From NCBI GenBank assembly GCA_035276685.1, contig DATELK010000193.1:1-12251 (forward strand): a stretch of 12,251 nucleotides of DNA. The letters run 5' to 3'. Position numbers and translations under genes: made by a program. Shown piece after piece: positions 6,657-12,251 of this stretch. The notes under the pieces were generated by a model. The model worked only from the letters and a program-made list of their open reading frames with translations, ran no database searches and was not told the origin of the DNA. Origin of the DNA: JACVRN01 sp035276685 (GTDB lineage Bacteria; Acidobacteriota; Blastocatellia; Pyrinomonadales; Pyrinomonadaceae). Numbering within the stretch: position 1 is the stretch's first letter; each line of letters begins with the position of its first letter.

Positions 6657-8042
6657 ATGACCAATCGTCGTGAGTTTCTGCGTGGAGCTGCTGCGGCCGC
6701 GCTAGGCCTTCCCCTGCTTCGGACTTCGTTCGCTCAGCCCGCAGCCGCGCGCTCCTGCATCATCATCGGCGCAGGTCTCTCTGGCCTTGCCGCAGCTTAC
6801 GCACTGAAGCGTGCGCGCTGGCACGTCACCATCCTTGAAGCCAGGGAGCGCACGGGCGGCCGCATCCTCTCTTACAGGTTCAAGGAGAACCCGCAGCTTG
6901 TCTGCGAGCTTGGCGGCGAGTGGGTCGGCGCAAGCCACGAGCGCGTGCAGGCCCTCTGCAAAGAGTTCGGCATCACTCTTAACGACCATCGCTTCGCGGC
7001 TTCACTCATGCGAAACGGCGTCTACACTCCGGCAGGCCGCTGGGACTTTTCTCAGCAGGCGCAAACGGCTTTCGAGAAGCTGAAGCAGTCCTACAAAGCA
7101 TTCAACACGCGCGACAAGCTACGCCTTGACCGCACGGATTGGTGGACTGAGCTTGAGAATATAGGCTTCACTGAGGACGACCTGCTCCTCAGAGACCTTA
7201 TGGACTCAACGGACTTCGGAGAATCCATACGACACGTCTCGGCTTTCGCGGCTGCCTCGGAATATTTTGAATCCAGCCCGGCGAACGAGATGGATTTCAA
7301 GATGGAGGGCGGGAACTCTCGCCTGCCTGACGAGTTTGTCCGGCGCATAGGCCGCGAGAACATACGCACGAACGCGCAGGTTCTTGAGATAACCGAGCGC
7401 AGAGGCATGGTTACGGTTCGCACAAAGAATGAGAGCTTTCGTGCCGACGCCTGCATCTGCACTGTCCCGGCACGCGTGCTGACGGAAATCAAGTTCAACC
7501 CGCCGCTGCCTGCGGCTCAAAGAGACGCCGCGGAGCAGTTGCAATACGCTCGCATCATCAAAAACTCTCTTCTCTTCCGCGAAAGGTTCTGGGGCGCGGA
7601 AGACTTCTCTATGGTCTCGGACGTGACCTCTCACTACTACTTCCACAGCACCAAGAACCAGCCGGGTCGTGAAGGCATATTGTGCAGCTACGCCATTGGC
7701 GAGAAGGCGGACGTGCTGGCCGCGCAGGACGACGCGCGCCGCACGGAGATTGTCACGCGCGACCTCTCGCCCTTTAACGCGAGGGCCACGGAGTTGTCTC
7801 GCGCCATAGCATCCTACGCATGGCAGCGCGACGCCTTCACGCGCGGAGCCTACGCCGTCTATCGCCCGGGCCAGTGGTTCGGCGTGCGCCCCGTGCTGCA
7901 AAGACCGCACGGCAAAGTCCTCTTCGCAGGCGAGCACCTTGCCGACTGGCAGGGCTTCATGGAGGGCGCGGTCGTGACGGGAGAAGAAGCTGCCAAAGCT
8001 CTGATAGGCAGGGCGAGCGCCAGTCGTCGCCGCGCCGCCTGA
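6657..8042 (+). CDS. FAD-dependent amine oxidase (monoamine oxidase family), Tat-exported
   Basis: A 461-aa flavin amine oxidase that would oxidise a primary or polyamine-type substrate to an imine, releasing hydrogen peroxide. The N-terminus NRREFLRG (residues 3-10) followed by an Ala/Leu-rich stretch and SFAQ is a twin-arginine signal, implying that the FAD-loaded enzyme is exported folded to the periplasm. The Rossmann motif GAGLSG (38-43) with Glu61 in ILEARERTGGRI binds the FAD ADP moiety. The C-terminal block VLFAGEHLADWQGFMEGAVVTGEEAA is the second FAD-binding segment typical of MAO/LAAO enzymes. Length is normal for the family. There is no clear ribosome site before the ATG. The gene is bracketed by the two long inverted repeats. 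The substrate (monoamine, polyamine or amino acid) cannot be decided from sequence. Confidence 0.92.
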   Translation: MTNRREFLRGAAAAALGLPLLRTSFAQPAAARSCIIIGAGLSGLAAAYALKRARWHVTILEARERTGGRILSYRFKENPQLVCELGGEWVGASHERVQALCKEFGITLNDHRFAASLMRNGVYTPAGRWDFSQQAQTAFEKLKQSYKAFNTRDKLRLDRTDWWTELENIGFTEDDLLLRDLMDSTDFGESIRHVSAFAAASEYFESSPANEMDFKMEGGNSRLPDEFVRRIGRENIRTNAQVLEITERRGMVTVRTKNESFRADACICTVPARVLTEIKFNPPLPAAQRDAAEQLQYARIIKNSLLFRERFWGAEDFSMVSDVTSHYYFHSTKNQPGREGILCSYAIGEKADVLAAQDDARRTEIVTRDLSPFNARATELSRAIASYAWQRDAFTRGAYAVYRPGQWFGVRPVLQRPHGKVLFAGEHLADWQGFMEGAVVTGEEAAKALIGRASASRRRAA

Positions 8043-8061
8043 AAAGCTTAAGAGGAAGAAT

Positions 8062-8166
8062 TTAACAGGGATGGACAGGATGGACAGGATAAAGAAGAAG
8101 CAATAAGAGCTTGCTTCCTTCATGCTTTCTGTTTTTTATCCTGTCTATCCTGTCCATCCCTGTTAA
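8062..8166. repeat. Long inverted repeat, copy B (32-bp arms, nested inner stem)
   Basis: Arms 8062-8093 and 8135-8166 match at 31 of 32 positions around a 41-nt loop. Allowing a one-base bulge, complementarity extends outward by about five more bases (AAGAA on the left, TTCTT on the right). The loop holds its own stem, GAAGCAA (8097-8103) with TTGCTTC (8111-8117). The left arm differs from copy A at only two bases and the right arm is identical to it. It begins 19 nt after the amine oxidase stop, and its right arm ends 24 nt before the next ATG, so the ribosome site of the CD225-like gene lies just outside the stem. Confidence 0.88.
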
Positions 8167-8190
8167 TTCTTTAGAGGGAGGAAACCTTAA

Positions 8191-8613
8191 ATGGTGACTC
8201 AGTCGGAAGCGACGGTCGGCACTTCGCCGGAGCGGCCCCCGAACTACATGGTGCGCGCAATCATCTTGTCGCTGCTGCTTGTGCCTCTGGGACTTCTCAT
8301 AGCCGCCTCAAAGTTCTTCGACATCATCACCGTTCTAATCGGGCCGCGCTTCATCTCTGAGATTCCCCTGTGGATGACCATACTCATGTCTTTGCTGGCA
8401 GGGGTCGCGGCACTGATGGGCATCTTCATGCCGCTCGCGGCGCTCATCAAGTCGTTTCAGGTCAACAGCAAGTTCAGCGCGGGAGACTATGCGGGCGCGG
8501 ACAAAGCCTCTCAACGCTCGCTCTACTACTCAAGGCAGAGCATAATTTTTCTGGTCGTGCTCTGCATCATCATGTTCACAGACCTCTTCCGCTACGTGGC
8601 GGCGACTCGTTGA
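8191..8613 (+). CDS. Small membrane protein with CD225/dispanin-like sequence
   Basis: A 140-aa protein with about three hydrophobic segments (roughly residues 20-40, 58-88 and 116-135). The stretch QVNSKFSAGDYAGADKAS (90-107) matches the hallmark loop of CD225/dispanin proteins (VNs...GDy.gA..aS), and PNYMVRAIILSLLLVPLG (17-34) resembles the start of that domain. In ordinary CD225 proteins these parts are separated by about ten residues; here roughly 55 residues with an extra hydrophobic segment lie between them. The start is secure: GGGAGG (8176-8181) is 9 nt before the ATG. Function of bacterial CD225 proteins is poorly known, with membrane-shaping suggested by analogy with IFITM proteins. 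It is convergent with the GerMN gene, 6 nt between stops. The membrane location is confident; the family call is moderate. Confidence 0.75.
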   Translation: MVTQSEATVGTSPERPPNYMVRAIILSLLLVPLGLLIAASKFFDIITVLIGPRFISEIPLWMTILMSLLAGVAALMGIFMPLAALIKSFQVNSKFSAGDYAGADKASQRSLYYSRQSIIFLVVLCIIMFTDLFRYVAATR

Positions 8614-8619
8614 AAGACC

Positions 8620-9168
8620 TTACTGAAAGTTAGAGCCGTCACAAGTTTTCCCAAGCTCTTCGGGGCATTCGCCCTGAAGGAACTCGTAAAAATCCTGCGG
8701 CTTGCCGTCTATGGCGTAGAAGATTTTTTTGATTGAGGGGAACTGCCTGAGCGTCTTCTCCATCTCGGAGATGAACTGGTCTGAGCCGCAGCTGGTAGAG
8801 ACGTTGCCGGATAATATGGCGAAGGTGTCCTGCTTAAAATTGACGTAAGCCGTCCTGTTCTTCACCACCACGCTCTTGAGAATAGCTTTCGTCTCCGGGT
8901 TGAACCAGGAGTAGTATCCTTCCGCCTTCTCCTTCTCCGTCGGCCCCGCGAATAGCTGCTCAAGCGCGGCACGCGCTACGCCCGAAGTCTTCGGAATGAC
9001 GCGATTGACTGGAAAGACCAGCCCGCACGGGTCTGCGTTGGGGTTCCGCTTTTCGTTGGCGTAGTAAACCTTGATGGTCATGGTTCCGGTCTGAGCCGTC
9101 GCGGAAGAATCACGTTCGACAGTTCCGGCCAGGCAAAGAATAAGCAGCAGTAAGGTGAAGCGTAGCAA
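8620..9168 (-). CDS. Exported GerMN-domain protein
   Basis: A 182-aa secreted protein. Residues 1-26 form a signal peptide (MLRFTLLLLILCLAG, likely cut after ATA in SATAQ); the Cys at 12 lacks a proper lipobox, so it is probably not a lipoprotein. Residues about 30-160 match the GerMN fold: TIKVYYAN, GVARAALEQLFAGPTEKEKAEGY, the central AYVNFKQ strand, and a final helix-strand region ending KIFYAIDGK. Four cysteines (48, 127, 168, 176) in the mature chain could form disulfides in the periplasm. GerMN domains occur in spore germination GerM and, without any sporulation link, in envelope proteins of many bacteria; the domain's ligand is unknown. The start is TTG at 9168, set by AAGGAG 9 nt upstream; no ATG fits. 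Confidence 0.85.
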   Translation of the reverse strand: MLRFTLLLLILCLAGTVERDSSATAQTGTMTIKVYYANEKRNPNADPCGLVFPVNRVIPKTSGVARAALEQLFAGPTEKEKAEGYYSWFNPETKAILKSVVVKNRTAYVNFKQDTFAILSGNVSTSCGSDQFISEMEKTLRQFPSIKKIFYAIDGKPQDFYEFLQGECPEELGKTCDGSNFQ

Positions 9169-9177
9169 AGTATGAAT

Positions 9178-9183
9178 CTCCTT
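9178..9183 (-). promoter_or_regulatory. Ribosome binding site deciding a TTG start
   Basis: On the minus strand AAGGAG lies 9 nt before TTG at 9168. This supports the TTG start of the GerMN protein and therefore its full signal peptide. Confidence 0.7.
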
Positions 9184-9227
9184 CTCGTTGGGGAGTAGGC
9201 CCGCGACATGCGCGCCAGAGCGCCGTG

Positions 9228-9257
9228 CTTATATCATCGCTTGCGGGAACTTAACAA
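9228..9257 (-). promoter_or_regulatory. Putative promoter of the GerMN gene (extended -10)
   Basis: On the minus strand TTGTTA (9252-9257) and TATAAG (9228-9233, 5/6 match) are 18 bp apart. The -10 is preceded by TGA, giving an extended TGnTATAAg element. Transcription would start near 9221, about 50 nt before the TTG start codon. Its -35 overlaps that of the proposed divergent lolC promoter. Confidence 0.4.
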
Positions 9258-9294
9258 TATCTTCGTGTTACTGTAAATAACCTTTATCGAAGAT
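9251..9294 (+). promoter_or_regulatory. Putative lolC promoter and start-codon hairpin
   Basis: TTAACA (9251-9256, 5/6 match) and TAAATA (9274-9279, 3/6 match) are 17 bp apart, predicting a transcript that begins only a few bases before the ATG at 9293, where no Shine-Dalgarno sequence is visible. A perfect 7-bp inverted repeat, ATCTTCG (9259-9265) and CGAAGAT (9288-9294), covers this region and includes the first two bases of the start codon. If transcription instead began upstream, the stem would hide the start codon. The promoter call is weak; the inverted repeat is directly visible. Confidence 0.3.
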
Positions 9295-10555
9295 GCCCTA
9301 CGAGCTTTTCCTAGCGCTACGCTATTTCTACTCGCGCCGCCGCCAGAGGCTGGCGCGCGTGACGGCGCTCTTTGCCGTCGCAGGCATAGCCTTCGGAGTC
9401 GCCGCCTTCATCGTCGCGCTCTCGCTCTCGAACGGCTTTCGCGACGAGATGCGAGACAAGATTCTCTCAAGCACGGCTCACATCACCCTCATGCGCCGCG
9501 ACGGCCAACCCTTCACGGACTACCCTGCGCTCAAGGCGCGCGTGCGCGAGACGAAAGGTGTCAGCGAGGCTTCGGCAACCATCTACGACGGCGCGCTCAT
9601 CTACGGCACGAGCAATTCCGCTTATGCCATCCTGCGCGGCTTGGACACCGAATCTACACGCGCCGTAGAGCAGCTTCGCCGCACGCTCACCGAAGGCTCA
9701 ATCGAGCCGCTCCTTAAAGCAAAGCAAGCGGCTGATGACGCGCCGCAGAAGAGCGAGGCAGCCTTGCTGAGCGTCGTCGTCGGAGCGGAGCTGGCCGCGC
9801 GGCTGGGCCTGCGGGTGGGCGACACGGCGCGGCTCGTCTCAGGAGACGCGACGCTCGCGACGCTCGGCCAGCCGCCTCGTCAACATCAAGTGCGGGTCGC
9901 AGGCATCTTTCGCTCTGGGCTCTACGAATACGACGCGACCTGGATTTATCTTTCGCTCGCGGCCGCGCACAGTCTCTCAAACGGGCCGCCCACGGCTTCC
10001 GCCATCAGTCTTGAGGTCTCGGACATTTACAACGTCGCTGGCATAGCCGCGCGTGTCAGAGAGAGAGCGGGCCCGGACTTCATCACTGTCGACTGGCAGG
10101 AGGCGAACCGCCCTCTCTTCTCCGCGCTCGCGCTTGAGCGCCGCATGGGACTCTTCATCATAGCCATCATAATCCTGCTGGCCGCGCTCAACATCACCAC
10201 GACGCTCGTGCTGGTAGTCGTCGAGCGCCGCTCCGACATAGCGATTCTCTCTGCCATGGGCGCGCGTGCACGCTCCATCATGCTGCTGTTTATGATAGAA
10301 GGCGCGCTGATAGGCATAGTCGGCGCGAGCCTCGGCGTCATGCTTGGCCTCGCAGCATCTTTCATAGGAGACCGCTATCGCCTCGTGAGCCTGCCCCCGG
10401 ATGTCTACTCAATCAGCAGCGTCCCCTTTCACACACGCGCGAGCGACATAGCCCTGGCCGCGCTCGTCGCATTCACCCTGAGCCTTCTCGCAACCCTTTA
10501 CCCTGCACGCGTGGCCGCCCGCCTGCGTCCCGCAGAAGCCTTGAGAGACCAATGA
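9293..10555 (+). CDS. lolC: Lipoprotein-releasing ABC transporter permease (LolC/LolE family)
   Basis: A 420-aa inner-membrane permease that, with LolD, extracts mature lipoproteins from the inner membrane and hands them to the periplasmic carrier LolA. The N-terminal block YELFLALRYFYSRRRQRLARVTALFAVAGIAFGVA is typical of LolC/E. Topology is MacB/FtsX-like: one helix (about 25-46), a large periplasmic domain (about 50-275), then three helices (about 283-307, 330-355 and 385-410). The cytoplasmic coupling region ERRSDIAILSAMGA sits between helices 2 and 3. Length is normal for the family. No second permease gene is present, so this may be a single-permease (LolF-type) system; the missing partner could be elsewhere. 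No ribosome site is evident. Its TGA overlaps the lolD ATG (ATGA). Confidence 0.93.
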   Translation: MPYELFLALRYFYSRRRQRLARVTALFAVAGIAFGVAAFIVALSLSNGFRDEMRDKILSSTAHITLMRRDGQPFTDYPALKARVRETKGVSEASATIYDGALIYGTSNSAYAILRGLDTESTRAVEQLRRTLTEGSIEPLLKAKQAADDAPQKSEAALLSVVVGAELAARLGLRVGDTARLVSGDATLATLGQPPRQHQVRVAGIFRSGLYEYDATWIYLSLAAAHSLSNGPPTASAISLEVSDIYNVAGIAARVRERAGPDFITVDWQEANRPLFSALALERRMGLFIIAIIILLAALNITTTLVLVVVERRSDIAILSAMGARARSIMLLFMIEGALIGIVGASLGVMLGLAASFIGDRYRLVSLPPDVYSISSVPFHTRASDIALAALVAFTLSLLATLYPARVAARLRPAEALRDQ

Positions 10556-11241
10556 GCCCACCTGCCTTCTCTCTTGTGGTGCGCGATGTGCGGAAAAACT
10601 TTCGCACACCGTCGGGCCAGACGCTTGAAGTCCTGCGCGGCGTCTCCTTGGAGGTCGCGGCGGGCGAGATGGTGGCCGTCATGGGAGCAAGCGGCGCAGG
10701 AAAGACTACGCTGCTTCACGTCGCGGGCGGTCTGGAAGAGGCGGACGAAGGCGACTGCTTTCTTGGTGACTTCAACATCACGCGCGCACGCGGCAGAGAG
10801 CTTGCCCGCTTTCGCAACGAGCGGGTGGGCTTCGTCTTTCAATTTCATCACCTGCTGCCGGATTTGACCGCGACGGAAAATGCAGCAATGCCGCTTCTCA
10901 TCAACCGCAGGCCTGCGAAGGAGGCTGTAGAGCGCGCTATCGCGGCTTTAGAGCGTGTCGGTCTTGCCGAGCGAGCGGAGCACCGCGCCGTGGAGCTTTC
11001 CGGCGGCGAGCAGCAGCGCGTCGCTCTGGCCCGCGCCATCATCTCCCGGCCCGGCCTTCTGCTGGCGGACGAGCCCACGGGAAACCTGGACGCGGGCGTC
11101 GGAGATGAAATCGGCGCTCTGCTCAGTTCCATCTGCCGCGAGGGGGCTACGGCCGTGCTTCTTGCCACTCACAACGAGCGGCTTGCGCGCCTTTGCGACC
11201 GCGTGCTACGCCTTGAGCAGGGGAAAATAGAAATTAATTAA
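10552..11241 (+). CDS. lolD: Lipoprotein-releasing ABC transporter ATP-binding protein LolD
   Basis: A 229-aa cytosolic ATPase that powers the Lol permease encoded just upstream; the 4-nt ATGA overlap implies translational coupling and matched synthesis. All nucleotide-binding motifs are present: Walker A GASGAGKT (45-52), Q-loop Gln97 in FVFQFHHLLPDLTATEN (the sequence around it is typical of the LolD/MacB/FtsE group), ABC signature LSGGEQQ (149-155), Walker B LLLADE (169-174), D-loop NLD (178-180) and switch His207. Length is standard for LolD. The assignment to LolD rather than MacB or FtsE rests mainly on the adjacent LolC-type permease. Confidence 0.93.
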   Translation: MSPPAFSLVVRDVRKNFRTPSGQTLEVLRGVSLEVAAGEMVAVMGASGAGKTTLLHVAGGLEEADEGDCFLGDFNITRARGRELARFRNERVGFVFQFHHLLPDLTATENAAMPLLINRRPAKEAVERAIAALERVGLAERAEHRAVELSGGEQQRVALARAIISRPGLLLADEPTGNLDAGVGDEIGALLSSICREGATAVLLATHNERLARLCDRVLRLEQGKIEIN

Positions 11242-11246
11242 CCTAT

Positions 11247-11306
11247 GAGTAAGAGAAGTTGTGGTTAATTGTCTCTTTACTCTTAACTGGCATCTAGTGT
11301 AAAGAG
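11247..11306 (+). promoter_or_regulatory. Alternative stem-loops after lolD (terminator/attenuator-like)
   Basis: GAGTAAGAGA (11247-11256) can pair with TCTCTTTACTC (11272-11282) with one bulged base. CTCTTTAC (11273-11280), inside that second arm, can instead pair perfectly with GTAAAGAG (11299-11306). The stems are mutually exclusive. The T-rich stretch TCTTCTCTTTTGTT follows, about 7 nt beyond the second stem. It may end the lolCD transcript or act as a switch in a read-through leader toward clpC. Function is inferred. Confidence 0.35.
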
Positions 11307-11351
11307 TGGCGCATCTTCTCTTTTGTTAGTATGTTTCGCGCCATCTTAGGT

Positions 11352-11357
11352 TATAAT
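11352..11357 (+). promoter_or_regulatory. Candidate -10 element of the clpC gene
   Basis: A perfect TATAAT lies 106 nt before the clpC start. No good -35 stands 16-18 bp upstream (GTATGT at 17 bp; TTGTTA at 11323-11328 is 23 bp away), so it may depend on an activator or be fortuitous. No CtsR heptad repeats or CIRCE element were seen. Confidence 0.3.
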
Positions 11358-11394
11358 GTGGTTCGGGTTCTGGTGGCCCTGTCTCCCTGAAATA

Positions 11395-11435
11395 GATTGC
11401 CAGCAGACCCACGGACAGCAGCAAGAGCGGCAATC
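11395..11435 (+). other. Hairpin in the clpC leader
   Basis: GATTGCC (11395-11401) and GGCAATC (11429-11435) are perfect 7-bp inverted arms around a 27-nt loop, ending 28 nt before the clpC ATG. The stem would lie in the proposed 5' untranslated region. I see no match to a known riboswitch class. Confidence 0.3.
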
Positions 11436-11463
11436 ATACAGAAAAGGTAATCCGTAATACCCC

Positions 11464-12251
11464 ATGTTCGAACGCTATACTGAGAAAGCGCGTCGTGTCA
11501 TCTTCTTCGCGCGCTACGAAGCCTCGCAATTCGGCGCTCCCGCCATAGAGCCGGAGCATCTCCTACTGGGCCTGATGCGCGAAGACAAGACGCTCACGGG
11601 CCGTTTCTTCCCGCGCGCCTCCGTCAACATCGAAGCGATTCGCAAGGAGATTGAAGGGCGCACCCTGCTCCGCGAGAAGATTTCAACTTCGGTCGAGCTG
11701 CCGCTCGCGCCCGAGACAAAGCGCGTGCTGGCCTACGCTCACGAAGAGTCAGACCGCCTTCAGCATCGTCACATAGGCACGGAGCACCTGCTGCTAGGCC
11801 TCCTGCGCGAAGACCGCTCCATGGCCGCAGAGATTCTTTACGAGCGGGGCCTGCGCCTGAATGCCGTGCGCGAGGAGATTGCACGCCAGTCCGGCGCGGA
11901 CGCACGCGCCACGCAGAAGAAGGACACGCCGCACCTCGTCGAGTTCTCGCGCGACCTGACCGAAGACGCGCAGAACGACAAGCTCGACCCGCTCATCGGC
12001 CGCGAAGGCGAAATCGAGCGCGTCGTGCAGATTCTATGCCGCCGCACGAAGAACAATCCCGTTTTGATTGGCGAGCCGGGCGTTGGAAAGACCGCCATCG
12101 TTGAAGGCCTCTCGCAGCGCATAGTCCGTGGCGAAGTCCCGTCTTTCCTCGAAAACAAGCGCATCTTAAGCCTTGACCTCTCCCTGATTGTCGCCGGAAC
12201 CAAGTATCGCGGCCAGTTCGAGGAGCGGCTCAAGCAGATAATGCGCGAGCT
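11464..12251 (+). CDS. clpC: ClpC-type AAA+ unfoldase (5' part, runs off the window)
   Basis: The first 262 codons of a Clp/Hsp100 ATPase; the frame is open to the window end, so the 3' part is missing. It begins MFERYTEKARRVIFFARYEA, the usual ClpC start. The Clp N-domain double repeat covers about residues 1-143, with EPEHLLLGLMRED (29-41) and GTEHLLLGLLRED (105-117) as the paired motifs. AAA module 1 follows: DPLIGREGEIERVVQILCRRTKNNPVLIGEPGVGKT, with Walker A at 203-210, and KYRGQFEERLK near the cut end. ClpC unfolds proteins for the ClpP protease. The N-domain and short linker fit ClpC rather than ClpB, but the middle-domain length and the ClpP-binding loop that separate ClpC from ClpA or ClpB lie outside. 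No strong ribosome site is seen. A leader of over 200 nt separates it from lolD. Confidence 0.9.
   Translation, partial: MFERYTEKARRVIFFARYEASQFGAPAIEPEHLLLGLMREDKTLTGRFFPRASVNIEAIRKEIEGRTLLREKISTSVELPLAPETKRVLAYAHEESDRLQHRHIGTEHLLLGLLREDRSMAAEILYERGLRLNAVREEIARQSGADARATQKKDTPHLVEFSRDLTEDAQNDKLDPLIGREGEIERVVQILCRRTKNNPVLIGEPGVGKTAIVEGLSQRIVRGEVPSFLENKRILSLDLSLIVAGTKYRGQFEERLKQIMRE

Noticed and set aside
7206..8123. 305-aa open frame on the minus strand, opposite the amine oxidase
   Set aside because: It is antisense to a clear FAD amine oxidase, shows no recognisable domain, and its start lies in the inverted repeat (copy B). High GC makes long shadow frames common.
6322..8166. The two long inverted repeats as terminal repeats of a composite transposon
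   Set aside because: Each copy is itself a complete palindrome, no transposase lies between them and no convincing target-site duplication was found; kept as dispersed repeats.
11245..11268. 7-residue ORF (MSKRSCG) starting 3 nt after the lolD stop, considered as a leader peptide for the competing hairpins
   Set aside because: No run of regulatory codons and no ribosome site; too short to support.
11331..11390. 19-codon ORF (MFRAILGYNVVRVLVALSP) before clpC
   Set aside because: No ribosome site, and it contains the candidate -10 TATAAT; probably chance.
11360..11463. tRNA, riboswitch or CtsR/CIRCE site ahead of clpC
   Set aside because: No cloverleaf or T-arm pattern, no known aptamer core, and neither CtsR heptads nor the CIRCE palindrome could be found by reading.
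11624..11905. Minus-strand 93-aa frame within clpC
   Set aside because: Arg/Ala/Gly-rich shadow of the conserved Clp N-domain coding sequence.

Overview
This 12.25 kb window is GC-rich, tightly packed bacterial chromosome with ten well-supported protein genes, one doubtful small ORF and several structured repeats. No rRNA, tRNA, CRISPR array, transposase or phage gene was seen. A LolC-type permease with LolD and a DUF374 acyltransferase point to a Gram-negative, outer-membrane bacterium. The style (frequent TTG starts, receiver-RsbW fusion, interspersed hairpin repeats) suggests Acidobacteriota, perhaps the Blastocatellia; that placement is an inference from gene content and recollection, not a proven assignment.

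Left part (1-2057, minus strand): a palindromic repeat at the window edge, an M20 PepT-like zinc peptidase, and upstream of it a DUF374 lysophospholipid acyltransferase. The two genes may be co-transcribed. A divergent intergenic region (2058-2276) holds a promoter-like site overlapped by an inverted repeat.

Central operon (2277-6308, plus strand): a response-regulator receiver fused to an RsbW-type ATPase, then two tandem GT-C-like polytopic membrane proteins. The spacings are 1 nt and a probable 4-nt overlap. The two membrane proteins are paralogues that share long near-identical DNA blocks in otherwise diverged genes, which suggests gene conversion.

Repeat-bounded cassette (6322-8166): two copies of a long inverted repeat, each with 32-bp arms, flank a possible 40-aa hydrophobic ORF and a Tat-exported FAD amine oxidase. 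After the second copy comes a small membrane protein with CD225/dispanin-like sequence. It is convergent with an exported GerMN-domain protein.

Right part (9169-12251): a divergent promoter region with overlapping -35 elements, then lolC-lolD overlapping by ATGA (lipoprotein release from the inner membrane). A 222-nt leader-like region with competing hairpins follows, and then the first 262 codons of a ClpC-type AAA+ unfoldase that runs off the window. Many of the genes concern the envelope: lipid acylation, membrane glycosyl transfer, lipoprotein export and exported enzymes. No new multi-gene system is proven. The most notable items are the mosaic GT-C twins, the paired long inverted repeats and the divergent CD225-like protein.
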